Positions 34,888 to 44,765 of a DNA stretch of 64,000 nucleotides are shown in pieces. Each line of letters opens with the position of its first letter. Within the stretch, counting starts at the first letter, position 1. The translations under genes and the position numbers were made by a program. This DNA is from Streptomyces sp. NBC_00483 (GTDB lineage: Bacteria > Actinomycetota > Actinomycetes > Streptomycetales > Streptomycetaceae). The DNA lies in contig NZ_CP107880.1 in assembly GCF_036013745.1 (NCBI RefSeq), forward strand, positions 2,480,001 through 2,544,000, written 5' to 3'. The notes under the pieces are model-generated. The model did no database searches. It was not told the DNA's origin and saw nothing but the letters and a program-made list of their open reading frames with translations.

Positions 34888-35106
34888 CTACTCGCCGCCC
34901 TTTTGCACAAAGGACCTCACGAAGTCCTCTGCGTTCTCCTCGAGAACGTCGTCGATCTCGTCCAGAACCGAGTCGACGTCGTCGCTCAGCTTCTCCTGGC
35001 GCTCCTTGAGGTCCTCGGTCGACTGTTCGTCGACCTCCTGCTCCTCGACCTCCTCGGTGGAGCGCGTCGCCTTCTGCTGCCCGCCGCCGGTGTCCTTGGT
35101 TGCCAT
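34888..35106 (-). CDS. pup: Prokaryotic ubiquitin-like protein Pup
   Basis: 72 aa from ATG 35106 (GGTGAGC upstream). Disordered Gln/Glu-rich N-terminus (TGGGQQKATRSTEEVEE), coiled-coil segment (DVDSVLDEIDDVLEENAEDFVRSFVQKGGE) that binds the ARC/Mpa coiled coil. The C-terminus is GGE, not GGQ, so the side chain used for isopeptide formation is already glutamate. First gene of the pup-(EndoVII-like)-prcB-prcA unit. Confidence 0.97.
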   Translation of the reverse strand: MATKDTGGGQQKATRSTEEVEEQEVDEQSTEDLKERQEKLSDDVDSVLDEIDDVLEENAEDFVRSFVQKGGE

Positions 35107-35307
35107 GTCCAGCTCACCCCGCTCGGTTCGACATCCACGCCGTGGACGACGTGGTTCGCTCAGGTCGTTCGTGATCAGAACCCTACGCGTCGGCTCTGAC
35201 ATCGGCCCCGCACTTTCCTCAACGTGCGGGACCCACCTCTGTGATTCCCCTGCCACCGACTTTTCAGCCCCGGATCGGTGATTGATCATCGGCGGATCGG
35301 GCGCCGG

Positions 35308-36819
35308 TCACTGCCCGGACAGCACCCGGACCAGATCCTCGGCCGTGCGGCACCTGTCAAGGAGCTCCTTCACGTGGTTCCGCGTTCCGCGAAGGGGTTC
35401 CAGGGTGGGGACACGCTGGAGCGAGTCCCGGCCCGGGAGGTCGAAGATGACCGAGTCCCAGGAGGCCGCCGCGACGTCGTCCGCGTACTGCTCGAGGCAG
35501 CGTCCGCGGAAGTACGCCCGGGTGTCCTCAGGCGGCTTCGTACGGGCGTTCTCGACCGCCGTCTCGTCCAGGAGACGCTTCATCTTGCCGCGCGCCGCCA
35601 GACGGTTGTAGAGCCCCTTCTCGGCGCGTACGTCGGCGTACTGGAGGTCCAGCAGGTGCAGCTTGGCGGCGTCCCATTCGAGGTTGTCGCGGCGCCGGTA
35701 GCCCTGCATGAGCTCGAGCTTCGTGACCCAGTCGAGCTCGCCGGACAGGCTCATGGGGTCGGACTCCAGGCGCCCCAGTACGTCCTCCCAGCGGGCCAGG
35801 ACGTCCTTGGTCTGGTCGTCCGCGTCGGCGCCGAAGCGCTCCTCCACGTACTTCCTGGCGAGTTCGAAGTACTCCATCTGGAGCTGGACCGCGGTGAGTG
35901 TGCGGCCACTACGGAGCGTGATCAAATGCTGGAGGGACGAGTCGTGGGAGACCTGGTGGAGGGTGCGGACCGGCTGGTCCACGGCCAGGTCGACCGCGAT
36001 GAAACCGTCTTCGATCATGGACAGAACGAGTGACGTCGTGCCGAGCTTGAGATAGGTGGAGATCTCCGAGAGGTTGGCGTCGCCGATGATCACGTGCAGG
36101 CGGCGGTACTTCTCGGCGTCCGAATGCGGCTCGTCGCGCGTGTTGATGATGGGGCGCTTGAGGGTGGTCTCGAGGCCCACCTCGACCTCGAAGTAGTCCG
36201 CGCGCTGGCTGAGCTGGAAGCCGTGCTCGTGGCCGTCCTGGCCGAGGCCGACACGGCCGGCCCCTGTCACGACCTGGCGTGAGACGAAGAACGGGGTCAG
36301 GTGGCGCACGATGTCCGAGAAGGGGGTCTCCCGCTTCATCAGGTAGTTCTCGTGCGTCCCGTAGGAGGCGCCCTTGTTGTCGGTGTTGTTCTTGTAGAGG
36401 TGGATGGGCTGGGCGCCGGGGAGCTGGGCCGCCCGGTCGGCGGCTTCGGCCATGATGCGCTCGCCGGCCTTGTCCCAGAGCACGGCGTCCCAGGGGTTGG
36501 TGACCTCGGGTGAGCTGTATTCGGGGTGTGCGTGGTCTACGTAGAGGCGCGCGCCGTTGGTGAGGATGACGTTGGCCAGACCGATGTCCTCGTCGGTGAG
36601 CTGGCTGGAGTCGGCGGCCTCACGGGCGAGGTCGAAGCCTCGGGCGTCGCGCAGCGGGTTCTCTTCCTCGAAGTCCCAGCGGGCCCTGCGGGCCCGGTGC
36701 ATCGCCGCCGCGTAGGCGTTGACGATCTGGGACGAGGTGAGCATGGCATTGGCGTTGGGGTGGCCGGGGACTGAGATCCCGTATTCCGTCTCGATGCCCA
36801 TTACTCGCCGTACGGTCAT
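35308..36819 (-). CDS. dop: Deamidase/depupylase Dop
   Basis: 503 aa, paralogue of PafA ([75 protein letters not shown]) with the longer N-terminal Dop insertion around residues 40-75. ATG 36819 has AAGGAGGG upstream. In organisms with Pup-GGE it should act only to remove Pup from substrates. Downstream of the ARC gene and upstream of pup, all leftwards. Confidence 0.96.
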   Translation of the reverse strand: MTVRRVMGIETEYGISVPGHPNANAMLTSSQIVNAYAAAMHRARRARWDFEEENPLRDARGFDLAREAADSSQLTDEDIGLANVILTNGARLYVDHAHPEYSSPEVTNPWDAVLWDKAGERIMAEAADRAAQLPGAQPIHLYKNNTDNKGASYGTHENYLMKRETPFSDIVRHLTPFFVSRQVVTGAGRVGLGQDGHEHGFQLSQRADYFEVEVGLETTLKRPIINTRDEPHSDAEKYRRLHVIIGDANLSEISTYLKLGTTSLVLSMIEDGFIAVDLAVDQPVRTLHQVSHDSSLQHLITLRSGRTLTAVQLQMEYFELARKYVEERFGADADDQTKDVLARWEDVLGRLESDPMSLSGELDWVTKLELMQGYRRRDNLEWDAAKLHLLDLQYADVRAEKGLYNRLAARGKMKRLLDETAVENARTKPPEDTRAYFRGRCLEQYADDVAAASWDSVIFDLPGRDSLQRVPTLEPLRGTRNHVKELLDRCRTAEDLVRVLSGQ

Positions 36820-37050
36820 GCGGCCCTCCTTGCCCGGCAGCGCCCTCGGTCGGGGGCGCCGCTCAAGTACCGCTGGTTCTCCGGTGCGTGTGCGGTGCCC
36901 GTCCCCGCACTGCGCGACCCGGCGGCATGGAAGAGCCTAGAACGCCTTTGCGCTGGTGGGGAGATCATTTGCGTCATTGGATTCGCTCCGGCTTCGAGCG
37001 GGTGGTCGCGTGGTCGGTTCCTGTCGTGTGCCGCGGAGTGCTGCCGCAAA

Positions 37051-37097
37051 ACAGGTCGGCTGCGGGTACCCGGTTGGGGCACCCGCAGCCACCCTGT
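37051..37097 (-). terminator. Terminator downstream of the ARC ATPase gene
   Basis: Stem GGCTGCGGGT / ACCCGCAGCC, extended by ACAGG / CCTGT, followed on the minus strand by TTTTGC. It begins a few bases past the ARC stop. Confidence 0.85.
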
Positions 37098-37100
37098 CTT

Positions 37101-38867
37101 TTACAGGTACTGACCGGTGTTCGCCACCGTGTCGATGGAGCGTCCGGTGTCCGCGCCCTGCTTTCCGGTGACGAGGGTGCGGATGTAGACGATCCGCTCA
37201 CCCTTCTTACCGGAGATTCGGGCCCAGTCGTCCGGGTTGGTGGTGTTGGGCAGGTCCTCGTTCTCCTTGAACTCGTCGATGCAAGCCTGCAGGAGGTGGG
37301 AGACCCTGAGTCCCTTCTGGTTCTGCTCGAGGAAGGCCTTGATGGCCATCTTCTTGGCGCGGCCGACGATGTTTTCGATCATTGCGCCGGAGTTGAAGTC
37401 CTTGAAGTAGAGGACTTCCTTGTCGCCATTTGCGTACGTCACCTCGAGGAAGCGGTTTTCCTCGGTTTCGGCGTACATGTGCTCCACGGCCGTCTGGATC
37501 ATGGCGTGAACGGTGGCTGCCCGGTCGCTGCTGTGCTCGTCGAGGTCGTCGAGGTGCAGCGGGAGGCGTTGGGTGAGGTACTTGCCGAAGATGTCCTTGG
37601 CCGCTTCGGCGTCCGGGCGCTCGATCTTGATCTTCACGTCGAGTCGTCCGGGCCGCAGGATGGCCGGGTCGATCATGTCCTCGCGGTTGGAGGCGCCGAT
37701 CACGACCACGTTCTGCAGGCCTTCGACGCCGTCGATCTCGGCGAGCAGCTGCGGGACGATGGTGTTCTCCACGTCCGAGCTGACGCCGGAGCCACGGGTG
37801 CGGAACAGGGACTCCATCTCGTCGAAGAAGACGATGACGGGCGTGCCCTCGCTGGCCTTCTCACGAGCACGCTGGAAGACGAGGCGGATCTGCCGCTCGG
37901 TCTCACCGACGTACTTGTTGAGAAGTTCGGGACCCTTGATGTTGAGGAAGTAGCTCTTGCCCTGGGCCACTCCGGTCACTTCCGCGACCTTCTTGGCGAG
38001 GGAGTTTGCCACTGCCTTGGCGATCAGGGTCTTACCGCATCCGGGGGGCCCGTACAGCAGGACGCCCTTGGGCGGCCGCAGTTCGTGCTCCCTGTAGAGG
38101 TCCGGGTAGAGGTAGGGGAGCTCGACCGCGTCGCGGATCAGTTCGATCTGGTTGCCCAGGCCGCCGATCTGCTCGTAGCCGATGTCCGGGACCTCTTCGA
38201 GGACGAGTTCCTCTACTTCGCTCTTCGGTACGACTTCGTAGACATAGCCGGATCGGGGTTCGAGCAGCAGGGCGTCGCCGGGGCGGATGGTGACGTCCAG
38301 CAACGGCTCGGCGAGCCGTACCACCCGTTCCTCGTCGGTGTGCCCGACCACGAGGGCTCGATCGCCGTCCTCGAGGATTTCCTTGAGGGTGACGATGTCG
38401 CCGACGCTCTCGAACTCCATGGCCTCGACCACGTTGAGCGCTTCGTTGAGCATGAGTTCCTGGCCGCGCCGAAGCTCTTCGAGTTCGACGCTTGGACTCA
38501 CGTTCACACGGAGTTTGCGGCCGCCGGTGAAGATGTCGGCGGTGCCGTCCTCGTTTGCCGAGAGGAAAACCCCGAAGCCTGCCGGTGGTTGTGCCAGCCG
38601 GTCGACTTCTTCCTTGAGGGCCACGATTTGGTCGCGGGCCTCTCGGAGTGTGCCTGCGAGCCGCTCGTTCTGGGCGGACACGCCGGCCAGGTTGGTCTGC
38701 AGTTCGACGATCCGCTCTTCGAGAATCCTCGTGTGCCGCGGAGAGTCGGCGAGCTTGCGCCGCAGGACGGCGATTTCCTGCTCGAGATAGGCAACCTGCC
38801 CGGCAGGGTCTTCGGACCCTCGTCCCGGGCGGATGCCGCGGTTGATGTCGTCGTCGTGGGCTGCCAC
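37101..38867 (-). CDS. arc: Proteasome-associated AAA ATPase ARC (Mpa)
   Basis: 588 aa from GTG 38867, with GGAGGAGGTGAGG upstream. N-terminal coiled coil ([32 protein letters not shown] region, residues about 28-85) that recruits Pup, two OB-type domains, then an AAA module with Walker A GPPGCGKT, Walker [11 protein letters not shown] and arginine fingers. C-terminus TGQYL has the penultimate Tyr that docks in PrcA pockets. It unfolds pupylated proteins for the PrcAB chamber. Confidence 0.97.
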   Translation of the reverse strand: MAAHDDDINRGIRPGRGSEDPAGQVAYLEQEIAVLRRKLADSPRHTRILEERIVELQTNLAGVSAQNERLAGTLREARDQIVALKEEVDRLAQPPAGFGVFLSANEDGTADIFTGGRKLRVNVSPSVELEELRRGQELMLNEALNVVEAMEFESVGDIVTLKEILEDGDRALVVGHTDEERVVRLAEPLLDVTIRPGDALLLEPRSGYVYEVVPKSEVEELVLEEVPDIGYEQIGGLGNQIELIRDAVELPYLYPDLYREHELRPPKGVLLYGPPGCGKTLIAKAVANSLAKKVAEVTGVAQGKSYFLNIKGPELLNKYVGETERQIRLVFQRAREKASEGTPVIVFFDEMESLFRTRGSGVSSDVENTIVPQLLAEIDGVEGLQNVVVIGASNREDMIDPAILRPGRLDVKIKIERPDAEAAKDIFGKYLTQRLPLHLDDLDEHSSDRAATVHAMIQTAVEHMYAETEENRFLEVTYANGDKEVLYFKDFNSGAMIENIVGRAKKMAIKAFLEQNQKGLRVSHLLQACIDEFKENEDLPNTTNPDDWARISGKKGERIVYIRTLVTGKQGADTGRSIDTVANTGQYL

Positions 38868-39130
38868 GGTCCTCACCTCCTCCAAGGGGAGCTGGACGCT
38901 TCCAGACCCTACCTGGGCGGGTGTCGATTGAAACCCCTAGATCAAAAAGACGATGGGGTGTGTCCGATCTTCACCCTTGCGCTCTCCCTCACGCCAGGGG
39001 AATACCCACCCAACAACATCGGAAAGCGGCCGGTTGTAGGGTCGAAGCGTTCAACACCCGTCAGGCTTGGCCCGACTTGCTCCTCTGAAGGAGCTTTTCG
39101 GCAGCCGCGACGCAGGAAACGGCAGGAGAC

Positions 39131-39445
39131 ATGACCGTGCGGCAAGAGGCCGGATCCGATACCGACAGCGGCGTTCCGCTGGAGGTGTGGATCGACCAGG
39201 ATCTGTGCACCGGGGACGGGATCTGCGCGCAGTACGCTCCGGAGGTCTTCGAGCTGGACATCGACGGTCTCGCGTATGTGAAGAGCGCGGACGACGAGCT
39301 GTTGCAGGACGCGGGTGCGTCAACGCCCGTGCCGCTTCCGCTTTTCACGGATGTGGTGGCGTCGGCGAAGGAGTGTCCGGGCGACTGCATCCATGTGCGC
39401 CGGGTTTCGGACAGGGTCGAGATCTACGGCCCTGACGCTGAGTAA
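39131..39445 (+). CDS. Ferredoxin
   Basis: 104 aa from ATG 39131 (GGAG upstream). Cysteines in CTGDGIC and ECPGDC with the AP-x-x-F and G-x-A-Y landmarks fit a small 3Fe-4S or 4Fe-4S ferredoxin of the P450-partner type, enlarged by an insertion before the second cluster half. Electron partner unknown; the only P450 in the window is 23 kb away. Divergent from the ARC gene. Confidence 0.88.
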   Translation: MTVRQEAGSDTDSGVPLEVWIDQDLCTGDGICAQYAPEVFELDIDGLAYVKSADDELLQDAGASTPVPLPLFTDVVASAKECPGDCIHVRRVSDRVEIYGPDAE

Positions 39446-39471
39446 AATTCGGTAGCTCTGCGTAAACATGT

Positions 39472-39507
39472 GGGCCCCGTCCGCCGGTGATCCGGCGGAC
39501 GGGGCCC
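39472..39507. terminator. Bidirectional terminator after the ferredoxin gene
   Basis: Perfect 16-bp stem GGGCCCCGTCCGCCGG / CCGGCGGACGGGGCCC with a TGAT loop between convergent genes. Confidence 0.88.
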
Positions 39508-39520
39508 CTTGCGTGCGGTG

Positions 39521-40096
39521 TCAGGCGGCGCGGGCCTCGGAGGGCGTGGAGCGGACGAACGCCCCGCCCTTCCACTGCCACTTGGCCTTCTCGTGGACGT
39601 CCGGGCGGTATCGGGGCACGGCGTCCGAGGAGTAACCGTCCAGGTCGGCGAGGACCGATCCGTCCTGTATGGCGAGCATGGTCGCCGAGTAGTTGTCCTT
39701 CGGTGTGACGAGCGTGGCGACGACGCGGGGCTTGGCTCCTGCGGGCTGTGTCACGACGTAGATGCCGCTGGGCGGGGTGCCGACGCCGGCGTCGCAGCGG
39801 ACGACGGCGACCGTCTCCGGGCGTCCGTCGCCGTCCAGGTCCCCGGCGGCCTTCTTGACGACGGCGGTCTTGACGGGCCCGCAGTCGAGCGGGAAGTGCA
39901 CGGCGGCGGGGTCGGGCGGGGCCACGGCCGCGGGCTTGCTCGCGGGTGACTCCTGGTCGGCCTGGGCCGCGGTGGCGGAATCGGGCTTGAGGAAGCCGGA
40001 GACCGCGACGACGGCGGCGAGGGCGGCCGCGGTGGCCAGCCAGTGGATGGGTCGTGTGGTGGTGTGCGCCAGTTCCGGGACGGCGGATTGCTGCAC
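39521..40096 (-). CDS. Membrane-anchored or secreted protein of unknown function
   Basis: 191 aa from GTG 40096, chosen because AGGAG lies upstream. One hydrophobic segment (IHWLATAAALAAVVAVSGF) near residue 20-40 suggests an anchor or signal. The extracellular part has a GDLDGDGRPETVAVVRC segment like calcium-binding FG-GAP/dockerin loops and two Cys residues. No enzyme motif recognised. Confidence 0.72.
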   Translation of the reverse strand: MQQSAVPELAHTTTRPIHWLATAAALAAVVAVSGFLKPDSATAAQADQESPASKPAAVAPPDPAAVHFPLDCGPVKTAVVKKAAGDLDGDGRPETVAVVRCDAGVGTPPSGIYVVTQPAGAKPRVVATLVTPKDNYSATMLAIQDGSVLADLDGYSSDAVPRYRPDVHEKAKWQWKGGAFVRSTPSEARAA

Positions 40097-40233
40097 GAGG
40101 AGCGTCTCCTGTGAGGGCTGTGCCGGTGGGGGTGGCCAGCATCGTGCCATACGTCACAGTGCGCGGGAACGGTGGGGTCCGTTCTTTCTCTCGGTGATAT
40201 CTGGTCCTGTTGCTGCCGTTACGCCAACGAACA

Positions 40234-40283
40234 AGCGCCGCCGCAGAGTTCCCGTGGGTGCGGGGGAACTCAGCGGCGGCGCT
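40234..40283 (-). terminator. Long hairpin terminator of the trmI gene
   Basis: AGCGCCGCCGC-AGAGTTCCC pairs with GGGGAACTC-AGCGGCGGCGCT around a short loop, 46 bases past the trmI stop on the minus strand. Confidence 0.82.
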
Positions 40284-40328
40284 GTCGCGTTGTGCGGTTG
40301 TACGTTTTCGGTGACTCGGCCCGGTGGC

Positions 40329-41234
40329 TCAGCGGCCCCGGTTGCCGCCTGCGGCGTTGGGGCCGTCGTAGTCCTCGCCGTAGGCGCCCTTGGCGGGGCG
40401 GCGGCGGCGCATGGGCGGCTCGACGCCGTCCGCGAGGCGGCGGGCGGTGAGCAGGAAGCCGGTGTGGCCGATCATCCGGTGGTCGGGGCGGACGGCGAGG
40501 CCCTCCACGTGCCAGTTGCGGATCATCGACTCCCAGGAGGTCGGCTCGTTGAAGCAGCCGATCTCGCGGATGGACTCGACGGTGCGGGCGAGCTGCGTGG
40601 TGGTGGCCACGTAGCAGCACAGGATGCCGCCGGGGACGAGCGCCTTCTTGACGACGTCCAGGCACTCCCAGGGGGCGAGCATGTCGAGGATGACGCGGTC
40701 CACGTCACCGTCGGACAGGTTGTCCTGGAGGTCGCCGACGGTGAGCTGCCAGGCGGGGTGCGGTCCGCCGAAGTAGCGCTCGACGTTGCCCTTGGCGATC
40801 TCGGCGAAGTCCTCGCGGCGCTCGTAGGAGTGCAGCATGCCTTGGTCGCCGATGGCCCGCAGCAGGAAGCTGCTGAGCGAGCCGGAGCCCACACCCGCTT
40901 CCACGACGCGGGCGCCGGGGAAGATGTCGGCGAAGGCGAGGATCTGCCCCGCGTCCTTGGGGTAGACCACGGCGGCGCCGCGGGGCATGGACAGGACGTA
41001 GTCGGGGAGCAGGGGGCGCAGCGCGAGGTAGGCGACGTTTCCGGTGGTGCGGACAACGCTGCCCTCGGGTGCGCCGATCAGCTCGTCGTGCGGGAAGGAA
41101 CCCTTGTGGGTGTGGAAGTTCTTTCCCTCTTCGAGCGTGAACGTGTAGTGGCGGCCCTTGGGGTCGGTCAGCTGTACCTGGTCCCCGACCGTGAAGGGCC
41201 CGCGCCTGCGGGCGGCACCGGTCGGTTCGGACAT
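40329..41234 (-). CDS. trmI: tRNA (adenine-N1-)-methyltransferase TrmI
   Basis: 301 aa. N-terminal barrel (VGDQVQLTDPKGRHYTFTLEEGKNFHTHKG) and class I methyltransferase core (VVEAGVGSGSLSSFLLRAIG as motif I, VILDMLAPWE as motif IV). It makes m1A58 in tRNA using S-adenosylmethionine. In mycobacteria the orthologue lies next to Mpa, as here near ARC. Confidence 0.95.
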   Translation of the reverse strand: MSEPTGAARRRGPFTVGDQVQLTDPKGRHYTFTLEEGKNFHTHKGSFPHDELIGAPEGSVVRTTGNVAYLALRPLLPDYVLSMPRGAAVVYPKDAGQILAFADIFPGARVVEAGVGSGSLSSFLLRAIGDQGMLHSYERREDFAEIAKGNVERYFGGPHPAWQLTVGDLQDNLSDGDVDRVILDMLAPWECLDVVKKALVPGGILCCYVATTTQLARTVESIREIGCFNEPTSWESMIRNWHVEGLAVRPDHRMIGHTGFLLTARRLADGVEPPMRRRRPAKGAYGEDYDGPNAAGGNRGR

Positions 41235-41301
41235 GTGAACAGCCTACCGGGCTTGGCGGGGGACGCCGACCACACGGCTCGTGCGACGTCTACTGCGACG
41301 T

Positions 41302-42903
41302 CTACGAAGGGCGGGCCATGGCCTTGACGAAGGCGCGTTCCACGTCGGCCGCGGAGAGGACTCCGTAGATGGCGCCGTTCTCCTCGACCACGAGGTATTC
41401 GGTGGCGGGGGTCTCGCGGAGGGTGTCGAGGAGTTCTTCGCCGGCGAGTTCGGCGGAGACGCGCATGCCGTCGGTGAGGTCCTGGGCGAGGCCGCTGACG
41501 GGGACCCAGGGGCGGCGGTGTTCGGGGATGCCGACGATGGCGGCCTCGCGGACGAGGGAGTGGGGGTCGCCGTCGGCGTCGACGACGACGAGGGCGCGGG
41601 CGCCCGCCTCGTTGGCCCGGCGCAGGGCTTCGGAGAGCGGGGTTTCGCTCTCGACGGGGACGGCGCGGCGGGTGAGGGTGCGGGCGCGCAGGTCGGGGAG
41701 GTGTTCGCGCAGCCGGGCCATGCGCAGGCTGTTGCCGGCGCCGGTCCAGATGATCGCGGCGAGGATGGCGGCCAGCAGCGCGTCCATGAGGGTGTCCATG
41801 CCGCCGGCTTCTTCGGCGCCTTCGCCGAGGGCGCCGGACTGGGTGAGCAGCGGCAGGCCGATGAGGACGGTGACGGCGAGGGCGCGGCCGACCCAGGCGG
41901 CGGCGATGGTGCCGCTCATGGGCTTGCCGGTGAGCTTCCAGACGACGGCGCGGAGCATGCGGCCGCCGTCGAGGGGCAGTCCCGGCAGGAGGTTGAACGC
42001 GGCGACGATCAGGTTGGAGATCATCAGGCCCGCGAGGAGCACGCCGGGGACGGTGCCGGGTTCGACGACCCGCATCGCCGCGTAGAAGACGCCGGAGAGG
42101 ACGAGGGAGAGCAGGGGGCCCACGAAGGCGAGCATGAATTCGCGGCCGGGGGTCTCGGACTCCTTCTCGATCTCGGAGACGCCGCCGAAGAACTGCAGCT
42201 GGATGCGGCGCACCGGGAGCTTGTAGCGCAGCGCGACGACGGTGTGGGCGAGTTCGTGGATGAGTACGGAGGCGTAGAAGGCGACGGCGAAGAAGAGGGA
42301 GACCAGGTAGCGGGCGGCGCCGAGTTCGGGCAGCACGCGGTCGAGTTGGCCGCCGAACACCCAGGTGATCAGCGCCGCCACGAGGAACCAGCTGGGGGCG
42401 ACGTACACCGGGACGCCGAAGGGGCGGCCCATGAGCAGTCCGCCGCGTGGTTCGGGGCGCTTGGTGGGGCCCTTGATGGCGCCCTTGCGTTTGCCGGAGG
42501 CGGCGGTGGCGCGCTCGGGGTGGCGGTCGTAGGGGGGCGCGGGCGGCGTGTCCTGCGACTGGGGCGTGAAGTCCGTGGCCGGGGTGGGGTCGGCCTGCGG
42601 GTTGCCAGGAGTCTGCGGAGTGCCGGTGGACTGCGGGGCGTCGGGGGTCTGTTGCGGCGCCGCGCTGTCCGGTTCCGCGTCGGCCTGCTGCTGCGCTGCC
42701 GCGCTCTCCGGCTGCCCGGTGACCGCGTCCTGCGGTTCCGTGCCGGTCCCGCGCTCCCCCTGGTCCTGCGGCGTTTCGGGTTCTCCCGGATCCTGGGCCC
42801 CACTGGTTGCGCGGGCTTCGGTCGCGTCCGGCTCGACCGCGGCCGGAGGTCGGGGCGACGTCGCCTCCCCGGTGCCGGACTGCGGCTGGCCGCTCTCGTC
42901 CAC
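41302..42903 (-). CDS. M50 site-2-protease family zinc metalloprotease with CBS domains
   Basis: 533 aa. The first 170 residues are a Pro/Gln/Ala-rich disordered tail. Then comes an intramembrane protease core: zinc motif LIHELAHTVVAL near residue 235 and the second ligand NLLPGLPLDGGRML near residue 310, with several membrane segments. Two CBS modules at about 410-530 (ALVVVDADGDPHSLV, YLVVEENGAIYGVLSAADV) probably sense nucleotides. It resembles mycobacterial Rip3-type proteins. Convergent with nothing; upstream is the divergent nuclease gene. Confidence 0.92.
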   Translation of the reverse strand: MDESGQPQSGTGEATSPRPPAAVEPDATEARATSGAQDPGEPETPQDQGERGTGTEPQDAVTGQPESAAAQQQADAEPDSAAPQQTPDAPQSTGTPQTPGNPQADPTPATDFTPQSQDTPPAPPYDRHPERATAASGKRKGAIKGPTKRPEPRGGLLMGRPFGVPVYVAPSWFLVAALITWVFGGQLDRVLPELGAARYLVSLFFAVAFYASVLIHELAHTVVALRYKLPVRRIQLQFFGGVSEIEKESETPGREFMLAFVGPLLSLVLSGVFYAAMRVVEPGTVPGVLLAGLMISNLIVAAFNLLPGLPLDGGRMLRAVVWKLTGKPMSGTIAAAWVGRALAVTVLIGLPLLTQSGALGEGAEEAGGMDTLMDALLAAILAAIIWTGAGNSLRMARLREHLPDLRARTLTRRAVPVESETPLSEALRRANEAGARALVVVDADGDPHSLVREAAIVGIPEHRRPWVPVSGLAQDLTDGMRVSAELAGEELLDTLRETPATEYLVVEENGAIYGVLSAADVERAFVKAMARPS

Positions 42904-43081
42904 GGTGATCCCTCGGTCCCCTCGTTCGAAGCGTTTCCCGCCGCCCGGCGGGACGTTCTGGCGTCGATGGTATGCGGACAGTGTCGACGGGCCCCCGTCG
43001 ACTCCCCCGCGCCACGCTACGCAAGACGCGGCCCGCGTGCAGGTGCCTGACTGTCAGTGCGGCCCCGTATCGTCGTACGGC

Positions 43082-43981
43082 ATGGAGACCAGCACGGATC
43101 AGGCCCCTGCGCGGCCCGCGGCCGCCCCGCCGGGGTCGCTCTCGCCGTCGCGCGCGAGCGATTTCATGCAGTGCCCGCTGCTGTACCGGTTCCGGGTGAT
43201 CGACAAGCTGCCGGAGAAGCCGAGCGAGGCGGCGACGCGGGGCACGCTGGTCCATGCCGTCCTGGAGCGGCTCTTCGACGCGCCCGCGGACGAGCGGACG
43301 GCGCCGCGGGCCACGGCGCTGATCCCCGGCCAGTGGGAGCGCCTTCGGGAGTCGAAGCCGGAGCTGGCCGAGCTGTTCGCCGACGCCGGCGAGGGCGAGG
43401 AGGCCGCGGGCGAGCGGATGGCGCGCTGGCTCGGCGATGTGGAGCGCCTCGTGGAGCGGTGGTTCACGCTGGAGGATCCGACGCGGCTCGAGCCCGTGGA
43501 GCGGGAGCTCTTCGTGCAGGCCGAGTTGGAGTCGGGTCTGAAGCTGCGCGGGATCATCGACCGGGTGGACGTGGCGCCGACGGGCGAGGTGCGCATCGTC
43601 GACTACAAGACGGGCAAGGCGCCGCGCCCCCAGTACGCGGAGGGCGCGCTGTTCCAGATGAAGTTCTACGCGCTTGTCGTGTGGCGCCTGAAGGGGGTCG
43701 TGCCGCGCCGCCTTCAGCTCGTGTATCTGGGCAGTGGGGACGTGGTGACGTACGACCCGGTGGAGGCGGATCTGGAGCGGGTGGAGCAGAAGCTGCTCGC
43801 GTTGTGGGAGGCGATCCAGCAGGCGACGGAGACGGGCGACTGGCGGCCGAGGCCCACGAAGCTGTGCGGCTGGTGCGACCACCAGGCGGTGTGCCCGGAG
43901 TTCGGCGGCACTCCCCCGCCGTACCCGCTGCAGATCGTCTCGGCGCCCCGGGCCGGGGCGGAGGACCTCCCGCAGGCATAG
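43082..43981 (+). CDS. RecB/Cas4-like PD-(D/E)XK nuclease with iron-sulfur cysteines
   Basis: 299 aa from ATG 43082. Landmarks: SPSRASDFMQCPLLYRF with the first cluster Cys, RGTLVHAVLERLF (active-site His), RGIIDRVD, EVRIVDYKTGKAP (catalytic D-x-K) and C-terminal LCGWCDHQAVCPEF with three Cys. This is the AddB/Cas4 iron-staple layout. Stand-alone; no CRISPR or helicase neighbour. Likely DNA end processing. Confidence 0.9.
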   Translation: METSTDQAPARPAAAPPGSLSPSRASDFMQCPLLYRFRVIDKLPEKPSEAATRGTLVHAVLERLFDAPADERTAPRATALIPGQWERLRESKPELAELFADAGEGEEAAGERMARWLGDVERLVERWFTLEDPTRLEPVERELFVQAELESGLKLRGIIDRVDVAPTGEVRIVDYKTGKAPRPQYAEGALFQMKFYALVVWRLKGVVPRRLQLVYLGSGDVVTYDPVEADLERVEQKLLALWEAIQQATETGDWRPRPTKLCGWCDHQAVCPEFGGTPPPYPLQIVSAPRAGAEDLPQA

Positions 43982-44030
43982 CAGGGCAGAATGGGCCGCC
44001 GGGTCTGTCGAAGGATCAAAGGAGAGTTTC

Positions 44031-44702
44031 GTGGCCATCCGCGTCCTACTGGTCGATGACCAGCCGCTGCTGCGTACGGGCTTTCGCATGATCCTGGAGG
44101 CCGAGCAGGACATCGCGGTGGTCGGCGAGGCCGGGGACGGTCTGCAGGCGCTCGACCAGGTGCGTGCCCTGCAGCCCGATGTGGTCCTGATGGACATCCG
44201 GATGCCGCGGATGGACGGTGTGGAGGCGACCCGGCAGATCTCGGGCCCCGGCAAGGACGGCCCGGCGAAGGTCCTGGTGCTGACCACGTTCGATCTCGAC
44301 GAGTACGTGGTGGAGGCGTTGAAGGCGGGGGCCAGTGGCTTCCTGCTGAAGGACGCGCCCGCGGGCGAGCTGGTGCAGGCGATCCGGGTGGTGGCGGCCG
44401 GCGAGGCGATGCTGGCGCCCAGCATCACGCGTCGTCTGCTCGACAAGTACGCGGACCATCTTCCGTCCGGGGACGAGCCGGTCCCGGACACCCTGCACAC
44501 CCTCACGGAGCGGGAGGTGGAGGTGTTGAAGCTCGTCGCGCGCGGCCTGTCCAACGCCGAGATCGCCGCCGACCTGTTCGTGAGCGAGACGACGGTGAAG
44601 ACGCACGTCGGCCATGTGCTGACGAAGCTGGGCCTGCGCGACCGGGTGCAGGCGGCCGTGTACGCGTACGAGAGCGGATTGGTCCGCCCCGGCGCGCAGT
44701 AG
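44031..44702 (+). CDS. Orphan NarL/LuxR-type response regulator
   Basis: 223 aa from GTG 44031 (AAAGGAGAG upstream). Receiver domain with acidic pair DD at 9-10, phosphorylation site Asp55 in VVLMDIRMP and Lys in FLLKDAP; C-terminal LuxR HTH (LTEREVEVLKLVARGLSNAEIAADLFVSETTVKTHVGHVL). No histidine kinase is adjacent. Partner unknown. Confidence 0.93.
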   Translation: MAIRVLLVDDQPLLRTGFRMILEAEQDIAVVGEAGDGLQALDQVRALQPDVVLMDIRMPRMDGVEATRQISGPGKDGPAKVLVLTTFDLDEYVVEALKAGASGFLLKDAPAGELVQAIRVVAAGEAMLAPSITRRLLDKYADHLPSGDEPVPDTLHTLTEREVEVLKLVARGLSNAEIAADLFVSETTVKTHVGHVLTKLGLRDRVQAAVYAYESGLVRPGAQ

Positions 44703-44713
44703 CCAGTACCAGC

Positions 44714-44750
44714 GAAGGCGGCGGTCACCATCACGGTGACCGCCGCCTTC
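44714..44750. terminator. Bidirectional terminator after the response regulator
   Basis: Perfect 16-bp stem GAAGGCGGCGGTCACC / GGTGACCGCCGCCTTC between convergent genes. Confidence 0.9.
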
Positions 44751-44765
44751 GTGTGCGTACGGGGC

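Noticed and set aside
41168-44734. 1188-codon open frame antisense across the M50 protease, nuclease and regulator genes
   Set aside because: Spans three real genes on either strand and the intergenic gaps; Arg/Pro/His-rich text without domains.
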